From Protopterus annectens (taxonomy: Eukaryota; Chordata; Ceratodontiformes; Protopteridae), in NCBI RefSeq assembly GCF_019279795.1, contig NC_056739.1:13034968-13098967 (forward strand): a DNA stretch of 64,000 nt. The letters run 5' to 3'. The notes beneath the pieces were generated by a model that ran no database searches, was not told the origin of the DNA, and saw only the letters and a list, made by a program, of their open reading frames with translations. Numbering within the stretch: the stretch's first letter is position 1; the number at the start of each line of letters is the position of its first letter. A program made the position numbers and the translations under genes. Of the stretch, positions 45,309 to 55,390 are shown piece after piece.

Positions 45309-47460
45309 ACCTGGTCAAGGTTTCCTTCACCTGAGGGCCAAACAAAGCTGACCCATCAAAGGGAGAATTTGTGAAGGACGCCTTAAAGGGATCCATAAAA
45401 TGACATAGCCGCACCCAGGCCTGGCGTCTAAGAGCCCCACCTGTGCCTGCGGCTCTACTGCCGTCATCCGCAGCATAAGATATTAGCCGCATGGAGGAGT
45501 TAGCAATGGAATTGAGGGTTACTAGCTGCGAAGCAATCTTTTCTTGAGCCCCTGCAGCTGTAGGATCCTGAACTACTTCTCCCAGCTCCTTCAGGATATC
45601 TCTCTGGAGTCTGGTGAAGTGACAAAGATAATTCAGCGAACGCATAGCAAAGGTCGCTGAGGAAAACATCCGCTTGCTACCTATCCATGGTCCTAGAGTC
45701 CTTATTAGGAGGATGGACGGGCACGGAAGGATCTGCAAGTTCTTTTGGTGGCCGCAGCCACCACCATGGCATCAGCGGGGACACCCTTGGTAAGGAATTG
45801 TTTGTCACTCGGAGCAGTGATAAATTTTGAAGGCCTCCTAGGGACTGGCTCTACAGAGTCAGGAGCTGCCCACGCCTTTCGTGCAATAACCTGCATAAGG
45901 GGGTCGAAAGGCGGAGACACCCAGGAGGTGGAGGGCCGAGATCCAAACGCCTCTAGGTATACTGACTCATCCTCAGAGGGATTGTTGGTGGGCCAGTTTT
46001 CCCTCTGTTTTAGAAGTTCTAGGATGTCTGAGAAGGAGACATCCTCAGAGGGGGATCTAGGGGATCCCTCTGACTCATCAAAGTCAGTATCCGAAGTGAC
46101 AGACTCGGGGAGTCTACATGCTTCCTCTTACAAGTCCTCTTCCTAGGAGGATCTCCAAACATCAGGAGAATCCTCGGAAGAGGGGAAATTCCCAATGGGG
46201 AAACCTGAGGCGGAGGATCTCTGGGTCCTGTAGCAAGAGAAGTGGCAGAGATGTCAACAGGTACTATAGAGGGAGGAGCTACGGGAACAGACTGCTGACT
46301 GATACCAGTGGCCAGTACACTCTTCATCACCTCGAATGCTCCCTCCCAGGCAGTTCCGAGAGAACCCGCTCCGAAGAGCTAGGAACTCCAGGGACCACCG
46401 AAGGGAAGTCTCGAGGCAGATGTAGGAGCCGAGCTAACCAAGGCCGAGGCTCCAAGGGGAGAGCGGGCTCGGACAAGGGTCGATGCCACTCACCCCCTCG
46501 GAAGAGACCATGGAAGCCCGACCACCAAATCCCTCTAAGGAAGAGGAGATAAGAGTAGAGGCTGAAGGAACAGAAGGGGGTATCCGTCCTCCAGCCGTAG
46601 CAGTAACCATTCCCGAAGACTCCAACTCCAAGCTCTGGGGTAGAGTTGAAGGAGGAACTGTAACTGGGTGTGGACCAACAGTCGTCTGTTGAGACGGACT
46701 GTGTAACATTTGGGCCAGTACCTGTGACTTGAGTAATCTACTGACCACTCTCTCTAGGTCATGATCCGACAACCTGGATGACCTTGAAGATCGGCTCCGA
46801 TGGCTCCGCTCCGATAGAAGAGGCGAAGCCGGAGCCGACAGTATCGGCTCCAAGGAAGGAGACCTCGACCTCTTCCTGGAATGAGCCATCGGAGCCGATA
46901 CTATAGATCCTGTCGGAGCCGACTTCTCGGAGCCGACAGGAAGCCTCGATGTATCGGCTCCAGCCGGAGCCGATACAGCCACCAAAGTAACGGTGTCGGA
47001 GCCGATCGGAGCCGACACCGATGCCTGTGCCACATGGGTGTCGGAGCCGATCGGAGCCGACATCGAAGTGGTCAAAATAGGTTCGGCACCAATAGCCATC
47101 GGTGCCGAGCGCTTTGTCAAGCCAGAATCGGCTCCAGCCGGAGCCAATCTCGACTCAGTACGAGTCGGAGCCGAGGCCGCAGGCTTAGAAACAGAAGCCT
47201 GGGCCTTGGAAACTCTTGCTGGTTTTGATGGAGCCGACTTAGCCGGAGAGCCCTCCGGCTTAAGAAGGCCCCTAAGAACCAGTTTATTATGTCTCTCCTG
47301 CAGGACTCTCTGGCTGAAGGAGTGACAAATAGCACAGGAGTCCTGCAGGTGAAGAGGGCCCAGACAATACAGGCAAGAAGTGTGACCGTCTGTCAGAGAC
47401 ATCTTCTGACAGCACGAGTCACACTTCTTAAAACCTGAGACCCTCTCCTTTGACATGGTG
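45055..47460 (-). pseudogene. gag region of DIRS H (fossil)
   Basis: The N-terminal piece (46434-47483) starts near MSKERVSGFKKCDSCCQKMS and keeps the cysteine series (C-x2-C, C-x2-C, C-x2-C). It then has LQERHNKLVLRGLLKPEG and a linker with repeated SAPIGSDT-like units (46790-47260). The core (HFTRLQRDILKELGE, GKMWFRKSQ, Arg/Gly tail) lies at 45055-45738. Confidence 0.86.
46790..47260 (-). repeat. tandem-like 10-mer repeats within gag of DIRS H
   Basis: About sixteen copies of ggagccga/tcggctcc words in under 500 bases, many as the full 10-mer tcggagccga. This is the same 10-mer found twice in each ITR of this copy. On the coding strand they give SAP, GSD and GAD peptides. Confidence 0.85.
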
Positions 47461-47736
47461 CCGAAAAACACACACACACACACCAGTCAAAAAATAACTT
47501 AAATAAAATACCAAAAGGTATTCTACAAAACCAATACACACACCCTAACAGGGGGGGGGATGGGATAGGGTATTAAGATACACTAACAAAAAATAAAGGA
47601 GACAGGGAATTTCTGTCAGAAAGGGAATAATATAAGTTTAAAACTATCAATACAAGGTTTTTAGACTAAAAGGGGCTTAAAACTCACAAAAGTGAACAAC
47701 TTACCAGGAGCTGGTAAAAAGAAGACCTCCTAAGCG
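47461..47736 (-). other. 5' leader of DIRS H
   Basis: AT-rich leader with an acacacacacaca run just upstream of gag and a run of g at 47551-47559. No gene is present. Confidence 0.65.
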
Positions 47737-47901
47737 AAGCGGCAAACGAGATCTGGGTACTTACCGCCTTGCATCATGGGATATGGGGCTGCCTCGAGCT
47801 GGTAGAAGAAACTCTCGAGCTTAGCAAGTGCCGAGTCGGAGCCGAGGGATCGGCTCCGAACCCATCAAGCAAGAATGAAGGCGAGATTGACAACTTAACA
47901 T
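47737..47901 (-). repeat. 5' ITR of DIRS H
   Basis: Border gcggcaaacgagatctgggt, core tcggagccgagggatcggct, tip attgacaacttaacat. Confidence 0.92.
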
Positions 47902-48646
47902 TGGAATTCATCATACAACATCCTCTCCATCACTCCATTTGATGTTTCATCTACTTATTCTTATAGTTTTCATACTAAAATAATATTGTACTATTTTGTT
48001 GTAACATCACTTAGTATATTTAGCATCAATTAAAATTTTTACTAATAATTACATCTATTTTTATCTTTAAATGTGTCTTTAATGATGCATGTGTGTGTGT
48101 GTCTTTCGGCTTTTCCCGGTTAGGGGTCGCCACAGCGGAACTCCGGTCCGCTAATGATTGGCAGTAGAGTTTTACATGCTGGCTTGCCGGGCCTAACGCA
48201 CAACCTTCAACGAAGGAACGCCCATTCACGCATGTCGTCACACAGCAGACGCTTTAACTGAGAATCGAACGGGCAACGTCTAACTGTGAGGCGACAACGC
48301 TACCGCAGCACCACCACCGCAGTACTGTCTTTAATGATGCATGTAAGACAAATTAAAAACTCTGTATAGATAACAATGGCTATTACAATATCAAAGTAAC
48401 AGTAAGCCTATATTACCGTAACTGTAGGAAGAATGCATCGTAGCATTAGCTGACATGCATATATTATTATATCTGTCTTAGCCTAACAACCCAGGTTGTG
48501 ACTGAAAGGGGTCTTCGGATCAAGGCACACAACCTGTTAAACTCAAATTACTAAGTAAATAAAAATCAATATTTATGCAGTTTTTCCAATTATAATAAAG
48601 AGGGCATATTATCTTGAATATGCCATCAGGTAGCACATGCACTTAG
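47902..48646. other. AT-rich spacer holding a young SINE
   Basis: No gene. Outside the SINE (48093-48325) it is AT-rich. Segments at 47935-47985 and 48590-48640 resemble one stretch at 41085-41215. Confidence 0.5.
48093..48325 (-). mobile_element. young tRNA-derived SINE with perfect 19-bp target duplication
   Basis: A 233-bp minus-strand SINE. It has an A-box-like block (plus-strand cgctaccgcagca, 48298-48310) and a perfect B-box core (gttcgattc, plus-strand gaatcgaac, 48262-48270). It ends in a tail reading gctgtggcgacccctaaccg, ggaaaagccgaaag, then a short ac run. The tail resembles that of fish DANA/Mermaid-type SINEs. It is flanked by identical 19-base copies of tgtctttaatgatgcatgt at 48074-48092 and 48326-48344, so the insertion is recent and complete. 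Confidence 0.88.
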
Positions 48647-48841
48647 AAAAATAAGTTAATGTACTTATCATAACGTTCCATGTGAGTTGTTTATCTCGCC
48701 TTTATTCTCACTGACGGGTTCGGAACTGATCCTCGACTCTGACACGGCTGATAGCAAAGCTCAAGGTTTGCCAGTAGCTCGAGACCAAGCCCCGTATTCC
48801 ACAATGCACTGTTGGAATTACCTCAGATCTTGTTTGCTGCG
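48647..48841 (-). repeat. 3' ITR of DIRS I
   Basis: Tip aagttaatg, tacttat, cataacgtt. The core gggttcggaactgatcctcg is diverged, with border acctcagatcttgtttgc. Confidence 0.8.
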
Positions 48842-48848
48842 AGTAACA

Positions 48849-48850
<2 letters not shown>

Positions 48851-48894
<44 letters not shown>
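48851..48894. repeat. (TA)n microsatellite
   Basis: About 44 bp of pure TA between the 3' ITR and the ICR of DIRS I. Confidence 0.97.
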
Positions 48895-48896
<2 letters not shown>

Positions 48897-49007
48897 TTTT
48901 ATTTATTTCTACCAAGAACACTTCCCGAAGGGGAAGAAGAAATATTAAGTAACCAGGATGATACTAGCCTCTAAGTCAACAGTCAGCCAGGAGGGGGAAG
49001 GAGGGAG

Positions 49008-49115
49008 GGACATTAGAATAAAGGTGAGATAAACAACTCACATGGAACGTTATGGTAAGTACATAACTTTTTTATGTGAAGATGTTAAATCTCGCCGGTT
49101 ATTCTCACTGATGGG
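49008..49115 (-). repeat. ICR of DIRS I
   Basis: Inverse of the 3' tip (ataaacaactcacatggaac) joined to the inverse of the 5' tip (atgtgaagatgttaaatctc) at cataacttttttatgtgaag. Confidence 0.82.
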
Positions 49116-49139
49116 TAGCGTCCCTAGCACCCTCAACCT

Positions 49140-50140
49140 TGGGTGGCTCATGGGAGTATGTTCTTCAGTACCGTAGAACCAAATGGAAGACCTGTCCCTT
49201 GAAGCCCTATCTACTTTGTAATGTGTGATAAAGGTATGAGGCTTAGACCAAGTGGCTGCAGCGCAAATATTGTCAAGGGGCAATTTAACTTGAAAAGTAG
49301 AAGACGTAGAGACAGCTCTGGCAGAATGAGCTTTTGGTTTGAGCGTTAAAGGCATGCTTGCATTCTCATAAACAAAGGATATACAATCAGATAACCATTT
49401 AGATAAAGTTGTTTTAGCCACTGGATTGCCTTTTCTTGCTTCTGAGAAGGATACAAAAAGTTGGTCTGATTTCCTAGTATCCATAGCTCTGTCAAGATAA
49501 AATCTGAGCTGTCTGTGAACATCATGTTTTTGCAGCATATATTCCAATTTGCTATAGTGGTTGGGGAAAAAGACTGGCAGTTCAATGACCTGATTGATAT
49601 TTGACTCAGAACAGACTTTAGGTAAAAATGAGGGGTTTGTTCTGAGAGATACTGTATCAGCATGGAAGATCATGTAGGGTGGTCTGATAGACAATGCTTG
49701 AAGTTCTGACACTCTGCAGGCAGACGTAATGGCCACAAGAAATATTGTTTTCCAAGATAAAAATTTTAAATCACAAGAAGATGCTGGTTCAAAAGGGGGG
49801 AAGAATAATTTGAGAGAGCATAAGGTTTAAATTCCAGGGAGAAAAGGGAATTTTGATCGGAGGTCTCATATGAAGAATGCCTTTAAGAAAGGTTTTAGAT
49901 AATTTATTGCTCATAATGTTTGAGCCACCAAGACCATGGTGAACATTTGAGATAGCAGCCAACTGAACTCGAACTGTAGCAGCTGCTGCCCCTTCCTTAA
50001 AAATTTTTGTTAGAAATTCTAAAATCGAAGCTAGAGGAGCTCGGAAAAGGTCAATGTTCTGTGCGTTGGCCCAAATTGAGAACCTTTTCCATTTACTGCC
50101 ATATAATTTCCTGGTAGATGACTTGTGAGAAGACGAGAGA
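49140..50140 (-). pseudogene. tyrosine recombinase region of DIRS I (fossil)
   Basis: The 228-residue piece (49050-49736) starts at the arginine block (SACRVSELQALSI) and carries AHSARAVSTSSTF (HxxR) and HTFITHYKVDRAS (tyrosine block). The N-terminal half (YGSKWKRFSIWANAQNID) lies at 49789-50130. Confidence 0.83.
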
Positions 50141-50180
50141 ATCTGTCTTGTATCTTTTGAAATTGAATGAAGCTTGGCAA

Positions 50181-51760
50181 TTAGGGGAAGTGGATTAGCC
50201 AAACAGTCAGTTTCAGGGACTGCAGAGAAGGATGAAGATCCCCTGATGGGTGAGTCAGAAGGTCCGGAACTGGGTCCAAGATCCATGGATCTTCCAACAG
50301 ATGATGGTGGAGAAACGGAAACCAAATCTGTCGAGGCCAGTAGGGAGCTATGAGTATAGCAGTGCTTCCCAGTGATTTTGCTTTCTGTAAAAATATGGGT
50401 ATTAATGGGAAGGGTGGAAATGCATAAAGGAGACCCGGGGGCCAATCGTGTAAATGTGTGTCTCTCGGGGGATGACCGGGAGGTGGTATTAGGGCAAAGT
50501 AGCTTCTGCATTTTGAATTGATGTGGCTGACAAAAAGGTCGCAGAAAGGCTGGCCCCATTTGCAGAAAATCAACTCCGCAACCTGTTGTTTGAGAGACCA
50601 CTCGTGAGGGAGTAATATTGCCCTGCTTAGCTTGTCCGCTATCACGCTGGATTACCCCGGGATGTGCGTTGCTAACAGAAAATGCTGAGACGACACAGCC
50701 CATTGCCAGACCCTGAGGGCTTTTCGACAAAGGGGGTAAGACTTGGTTCCACCCTGCTTGTTCAAGAAGCAGACTACTGACACGTTGTCGCTCTGAACTG
50801 CAATAGTCCTTAGAGGGAGAGAGTCCTGAAAGTGCTGCAATGCCAGAAGTACCACTTTCAACTCTAGAACATTGATGTGCAGATGTGATTCTTGATCTGT
50901 CCATGTGCCATATACCTCCGCTGCTGTAGTTTTGTTCTTTGACACCAGTGAGCTGACATTTTGGTGGAGAAGAGAGACTCTTTCGATAGGGAGATGTAGA
51001 GTGGTAGTTGAGGTATCTAACTCTGCTCCTATAAAAACGGTATGCTGTGATGGCGATAAGGCAGACTTTTTGAAGTTGATTGTAATGCCTAATTGATGGC
51101 AGAGTGTCAGAGTGTATTGTGTTGCCTGAGTCAATTGATGCCTGGTGGTAGCGGTGAGGAGCCAATCGTATAAGTATAGAAACACCTGGAATCCTGGACG
51201 TCTAAGGTGAGTCATGACCACTGCCATGCATTTGGTGAACACTCTGGGAGCTGTAGTGAGACCAAAGGGCAAGGCTCGAAACTGGTAATAATTGGCTCCC
51301 AGCCGGAAGCGCAGATGATCTACAGAGCATCTGTTCATCTTTATGTGATAGTATGCGTCCTTGAGATCTATGGAGCACATCCAATCGCCTTTCCCTAAAA
51401 AGGGAAGAATGGACTGAAGCATGACCATTCGGAACTTCTCTTTCTTTATGAACTGGTTGACTCTGTTGAGGTACAAGCTAGGTCTCCAGTCCCCTGTTTT
51501 CTTTGGTACCAAAAAGAATCTTGAGTAAGTTCCAAATCCGACTTAGTCTGCTGGGACTGGTTGGATGACTCTTTTTTCTAGCAATCTGTGGACCTCTACA
51601 ATTGCTTGTTCCCTGGGATTGGGTGGAACATCTGGGATTCTCTTTATAGGAATGGAAGGGGAAAAGAACGGTATGAAATATCCTCTGGAAATGATGCTTT
51701 GTACCCAAGTATCCGATGTTATGTTTAGCCATGCTTCTGGGTACAAAGACAAGCGACCCC
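50181..51760 (-). pseudogene. reverse transcriptase, RNase H and Dam-like region of DIRS I (fossil)
   Basis: The RT piece (50652-51512) carries SIDLKDAYYHIKMN, LPFGLTTAPRVFTK and, further on, the RNase H blocks HINVLELKVVLLALQ and QSDNVSVVCFLNKQGG. The Dam-like blocks (CDLFVSHINSKC, YAFPPFPLIP, ILIAPYWPRQIWFP) lie at 50181-50645. Confidence 0.82.
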
Positions 51761-51776
51761 GCACTATCTATAACAG

Positions 51777-51777
<1 letters not shown>

Positions 51778-51836
<59 letters not shown>
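51778..51836. repeat. (TA)n microsatellite
   Basis: About 58 bp of pure AT repeat inside DIRS I. Confidence 0.97.
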
Positions 51837-51839
<3 letters not shown>

Positions 51840-52119
51840 AATATAGATAGAAATATAGGGCTAAGAGGCCCACAGAAAAAGCCTATTATAAGGATTAATA
51901 ACAGAGAAAAAGGGCTAAAGGCCTGCACAAACAAAGAAGCCAACAAGGTCCTAACTTTTAAACTATTTAAACTATCTAAGTATTTAACTATAGAGTAAAT
52001 ATAATAGTACTAACACACACTATATTTTTTAACAAAAAAGAAAACTTTTTATAGACTTGCTGTTAATTTTTTTTTTCTAAAATGGTCCGAGCTAGCTGGA
52101 TCACCGAGATCTCTCTTGC

Positions 52120-52283
52120 CGCGGCAAACTAGATCTGAGGTAATTCCAGCAGTGCATTGTGGGATAAGGGGCTTGGTCTCGAGCTACCGGCAAACCTTGA
52201 GCTTGCTATCGGCTGTGTTGGAGCAGAGGATCGGCTCCGAACCCATCAGTGAGAATAAACGGCGAGATTTAACAACTTCACAT
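52120..52283 (-). repeat. 5' ITR of DIRS I
   Basis: Border gcggcaaactagatctgagg, core ggatcggctccgaacccatc, tip ttaacaacttcacat. Confidence 0.82.
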
Positions 52284-52375
52284 TGAAAGTTTTATTCAAC
52301 ATAATTTAAGCTTTCATCTGATGTAATTCAGTACTTTGTAAGTCATCCATATTTTCATAATTACTAGCAAATAAA

Positions 52376-52568
52376 AAGAAGTTACGTACTCACCACCATA
52401 ACATTCCATGTGTGTTGTTCATCTCGTCTTCATTCTTAACTGGTTGGGTTCAGAACTGATACTCGGTTCTGACTCGGTCTTATAGAAAAACTAGTGTTCT
52501 TCCACCAGCTTGTGGCTGTAACTCTATCCCATCATGCCGTAGAAAAGCTCCCCAGATCTTGTTTGCTG
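52376..52568 (-). repeat. 3' ITR of DIRS J
   Basis: Tip aagttacg, then tactcaccac, then cataacatt, a slightly altered form of the usual block. The core gggttcagaactgatactcg is diverged, with border cccagatcttgtttgc. Confidence 0.78.
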
Positions 52569-52677
52569 ATATAACACTAGGTACCAATAAAACTATCAAA
52601 AAACTTATACAATTGGAGAACCTTTCTTTCCAACTGTAACCACTCTGCCCTCCAGGAGCCAAAGGTAGGGGGAAGAA

Positions 52678-52800
52678 GGGTAGGATGTAAGAAAGAATGC
52701 GAGACGGACAACACACATGGAATGTTATGGTGCGTACATAACTTCTTTATGTGATGTTGTCCTATCCTATCTCGCCTTCATTCTTAACTGGTTGAGACAG
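52678..52800 (-). repeat. ICR of DIRS J
   Basis: Inverse of the 3' tip (gacggacaacacacatggaa) joined at cataacttctttatgtgatg to a 5'-tip-like sequence (ttgtcctatcctatctcgcc). Confidence 0.78.
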
Positions 52801-53600
52801 CATCCCTAGCACCATATTTCTTGGGTGGCTCACGGGAGAATATCCTTCAGAACAGTGGATCTAAAAGAGGTCATGTTCCTGGAGGCCAAATCCACTTTGT
52901 AATGAGTGATAAAGGTATGAGGCCTTGCCCATGTTGCTGAAGCACAAATGGTATCAATTGGTAGTCTCGCCCGAAAGGCAGAAGAGGTTGCTATGGCTCT
53001 TGTAGAATGACCTTTTACTTTTTTGGGGAGTTCTTTGTTTTGAGATTTGTAAATAAAAGTAATGCAATCTGATAGCCATTTGGAAAGTGTGACATTTGAA
53101 ACAGGAGTACCTTCTTGTAGTCTGAAAATGATACAAATAATTGATCAGATTTTATGAAATCCTTTGTCCTATATAAGTAGAAACATAATTGCCTATGCTC
53201 ATCTATTCTGCTTTGTTGCCATAGTTGGGGGAAAAAACTTGTAGTCTATGGACTGGTTCAAATTAGATTCTGAGCATACTTTGGATAGAAAGGATGGGCT
53301 TGTTTGTAGGGATACTCTGTCATGGTGGAAAAGCATGTGGAAATTAGATATCGTTAATAAGTGAACTTGAATAGTAGCTGCAGCTGGGCCCTCATTAAAT
53401 AGCTTTGCCAAGAATTCAAGAATGGAAGGTATAGGGGCAGAGAAGGGATCAATGTGGTTATTCAAGGCCCAAGAAGAAAATCTCTTCCATTTGCTGGCAT
53501 ATAACTTCCTTGTTGAAGCCTTATGAGGCGAGATCAAGATATGGTTGACTGATGGAGAGAGGTTAGGGAGCCTAGCTATGTTTGGAATCAGAGCAGCCAA
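52800..53600 (-). pseudogene. tyrosine recombinase region of DIRS J (fossil, short)
   Basis: A 133-residue piece (53199-53600) has LYASKWKRFSSWALNNHID and SILEFLAKLFNEGPAAATIQ. C-terminal blocks are only partly recognisable. The region is shorter than in other copies. Confidence 0.72.
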
Positions 53601-55390
53601 GCTGTCAATTTGAGGGATTGAAGGGAGGGGTGGTGCATCCCTGATGTATGAATCAGAAGGTCCTTAATTGGGTCCAGGATCCATGGCTCCTGCTGAAGAT
53701 GAGGCCAAAGGAAGAGAAACCAGATCTGATGAAGCCAGTAAGGGGTGATGAGCATCAAATTTCTTCCCAAGGAATTGACTTTCTGAAGAACTTTGGGTAT
53801 CAATGGAAAGGGAGGAAAGGTGTAGAGGAGACCCAAGGGTCAATTGTGTACAAGTGCATTCTTTAATGATTCACCCAGATGGGGGATAAGGGCAAGATAG
53901 CTGCTGCATTTGGCATTCATGGATGTGACAAAAAGGTCGCAGCAAGGCTGGCCCCATTTGTGGAAAATCATCTCCGCTACTTCTTGTTTTAGGGACCTCT
54001 CGTGAGGCATCAGAATTGCTCTGCTGAGTTTGTCTGCTATAACATTGGATTTCCCCAGGATGTGCATTGCTATCAGAAGACGTTAGGAGGAGGTTGCCCA
54101 CTCCCATATTCTCAGGGACTCCCAACAAATGGGTAAGACCTGGTCCCTCCTTGTCTGTTTATGTACCACACAACCGACATGTTTTCTGTCTGTACTGCAA
54201 CAGTTTCTAGTGGAAGAGAGTTTGGGAATGCTTGCAATGCTAGAAGCCTTGTGATTCTGCCACGTGCCTTGGACTGTCCTTCCCAGATAATGCCCCCCAC
54301 CCTAATGGGAAGCGTCCGTGGTCACCAAGGCTAAAGGTTGTGGAAGAACAAAGGGTCGACCTAATGTCACATGAGTGGAGTGAAGCCACCAACAAAGGTC
54401 TTTCTTGCAAGATTCTGTTATAATTTGGTGGGACATGGGTACTTCCTGCATAGACTACTGAGTGAAGAGTAGCCACTGCAGGAATTTCATATGCAGACAT
54501 GCTAATGGAATCAAGTTTATTGCTGCTGCCATAGTCCCCAAGATTTTCAGGACTGTTCTTGCTTGTACTTTTTTTTTTGAAAGTAGGAAGTTGACTTGGT
54601 GCCGTAGGACTTGAACTCTTTGGAGGGAACGTTTTGTCATCATTTCTGTTGTATCTAGATCTGTTCCTATAAAAACAATATGCTGAGATGGCAATAAGGC
54701 AGATTTTTCATAATTTATTGTGATTTCTAGGTGACAGCAGAGCTGTAAGGTGGTGTCTCTTTGCTTTTATTAGTAGATGCGAGGTGGTGGTGGTGGAGGT
54801 TAGAAAACAGTCATCTAGGTACAGAAAGACTCAGAATCCTTAGCATCTCAAGTGAGACGTGACCACTGCCATACAGCTGGTAAATACGCTGGGGCTGTAG
54901 TGAGAGCAAAGGGCAGAGCTTGGAACTGGTAGTGACTGGCTCCCAGCCAAAAGCACAAATGACTCCTGGAGCGCCTGTCCATTTTTATATGGCAGTATGC
55001 AACCTGGAGGTCTACAGAGCACATCCAATCATCTTATCCCAAAAAAAGGGAGTACTGACTGTAGTGTTACCATCCAGAACTTTGATTTTCTTACTGATTT
55101 GTATAATCTGCTGAGATCCAGGATGGGTTTCCAGTCCCCTGTTTTCTTTGAAACTAAAAAGAACCTTGAGTAAGTTCCACATCATCTTTGGTCTGCGGTG
55201 ACTGTTTGAATGACTCTTTTGTCTAGCAACTTTTGTATTTCTAGAGTTGCCTGTTCCCTCTGACTGGCATGTTTTTTATGTTTGGGACAGGGAAGGAAAA
55301 AGGTATACAGTAGCCTCTGGCTACTATGCTTTGTACCCACTTGTCTTTTGTTATTTTTAGCCAGGCTTCTGGGTACAATGATAAGCAACC
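53588..55390 (-). pseudogene. reverse transcriptase, RNase H and Dam-like region of DIRS J (fossil)
   Basis: Blocks in sense order include LPSALC-type remains of the RT palm (54840-55028), MSVVWYINRQGGTRSYP of RNase H (54112-54300) and CDLFVTSMNAKC with LMLITPYWLHQIWF of the Dam-like domain (53588-54067). It is heavily interrupted. Confidence 0.75.

Larger units (their letters stand above)
41671..47901 (-). mobile_element. DIRS1-like retrotransposon H (fossil), full length, young
   Basis: A 6.2-kb minus-strand copy with all parts and no insertion. Sense order: 5' ITR (47737-47901), leader, gag (47460-45055), RT (45308-44100), RNase H/Dam-like (44100-43240), YR (43180-42120), ICR (41998-42115), 3' ITR (41671-41860). 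The inner ITR cores (about 115 bp) are identical, so it is recent. It is nevertheless broken, with perhaps ten interruptions. Flanks show no target duplication. Confidence 0.92.
48647..52283 (-). mobile_element. DIRS1-like retrotransposon I (fossil), without gag
   Basis: A 3.6-kb minus-strand copy with both ITRs (48647-48841 and about 52120-52283), an ICR (49008-49115), YR, Dam-like/RNase H and part of RT. Gag is absent, and a long TA tract lies between the RT part and the leader. The ITRs differ at roughly one position in ten, so it is older than D, E and H. It is broken, with at least eight interruptions. Confidence 0.86.

Noticed and set aside
46790-47260. CRISPR-like or satellite array
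   Set aside because: The repeated words are degenerate, lack regular unique spacers and lie in the gag reading frame.
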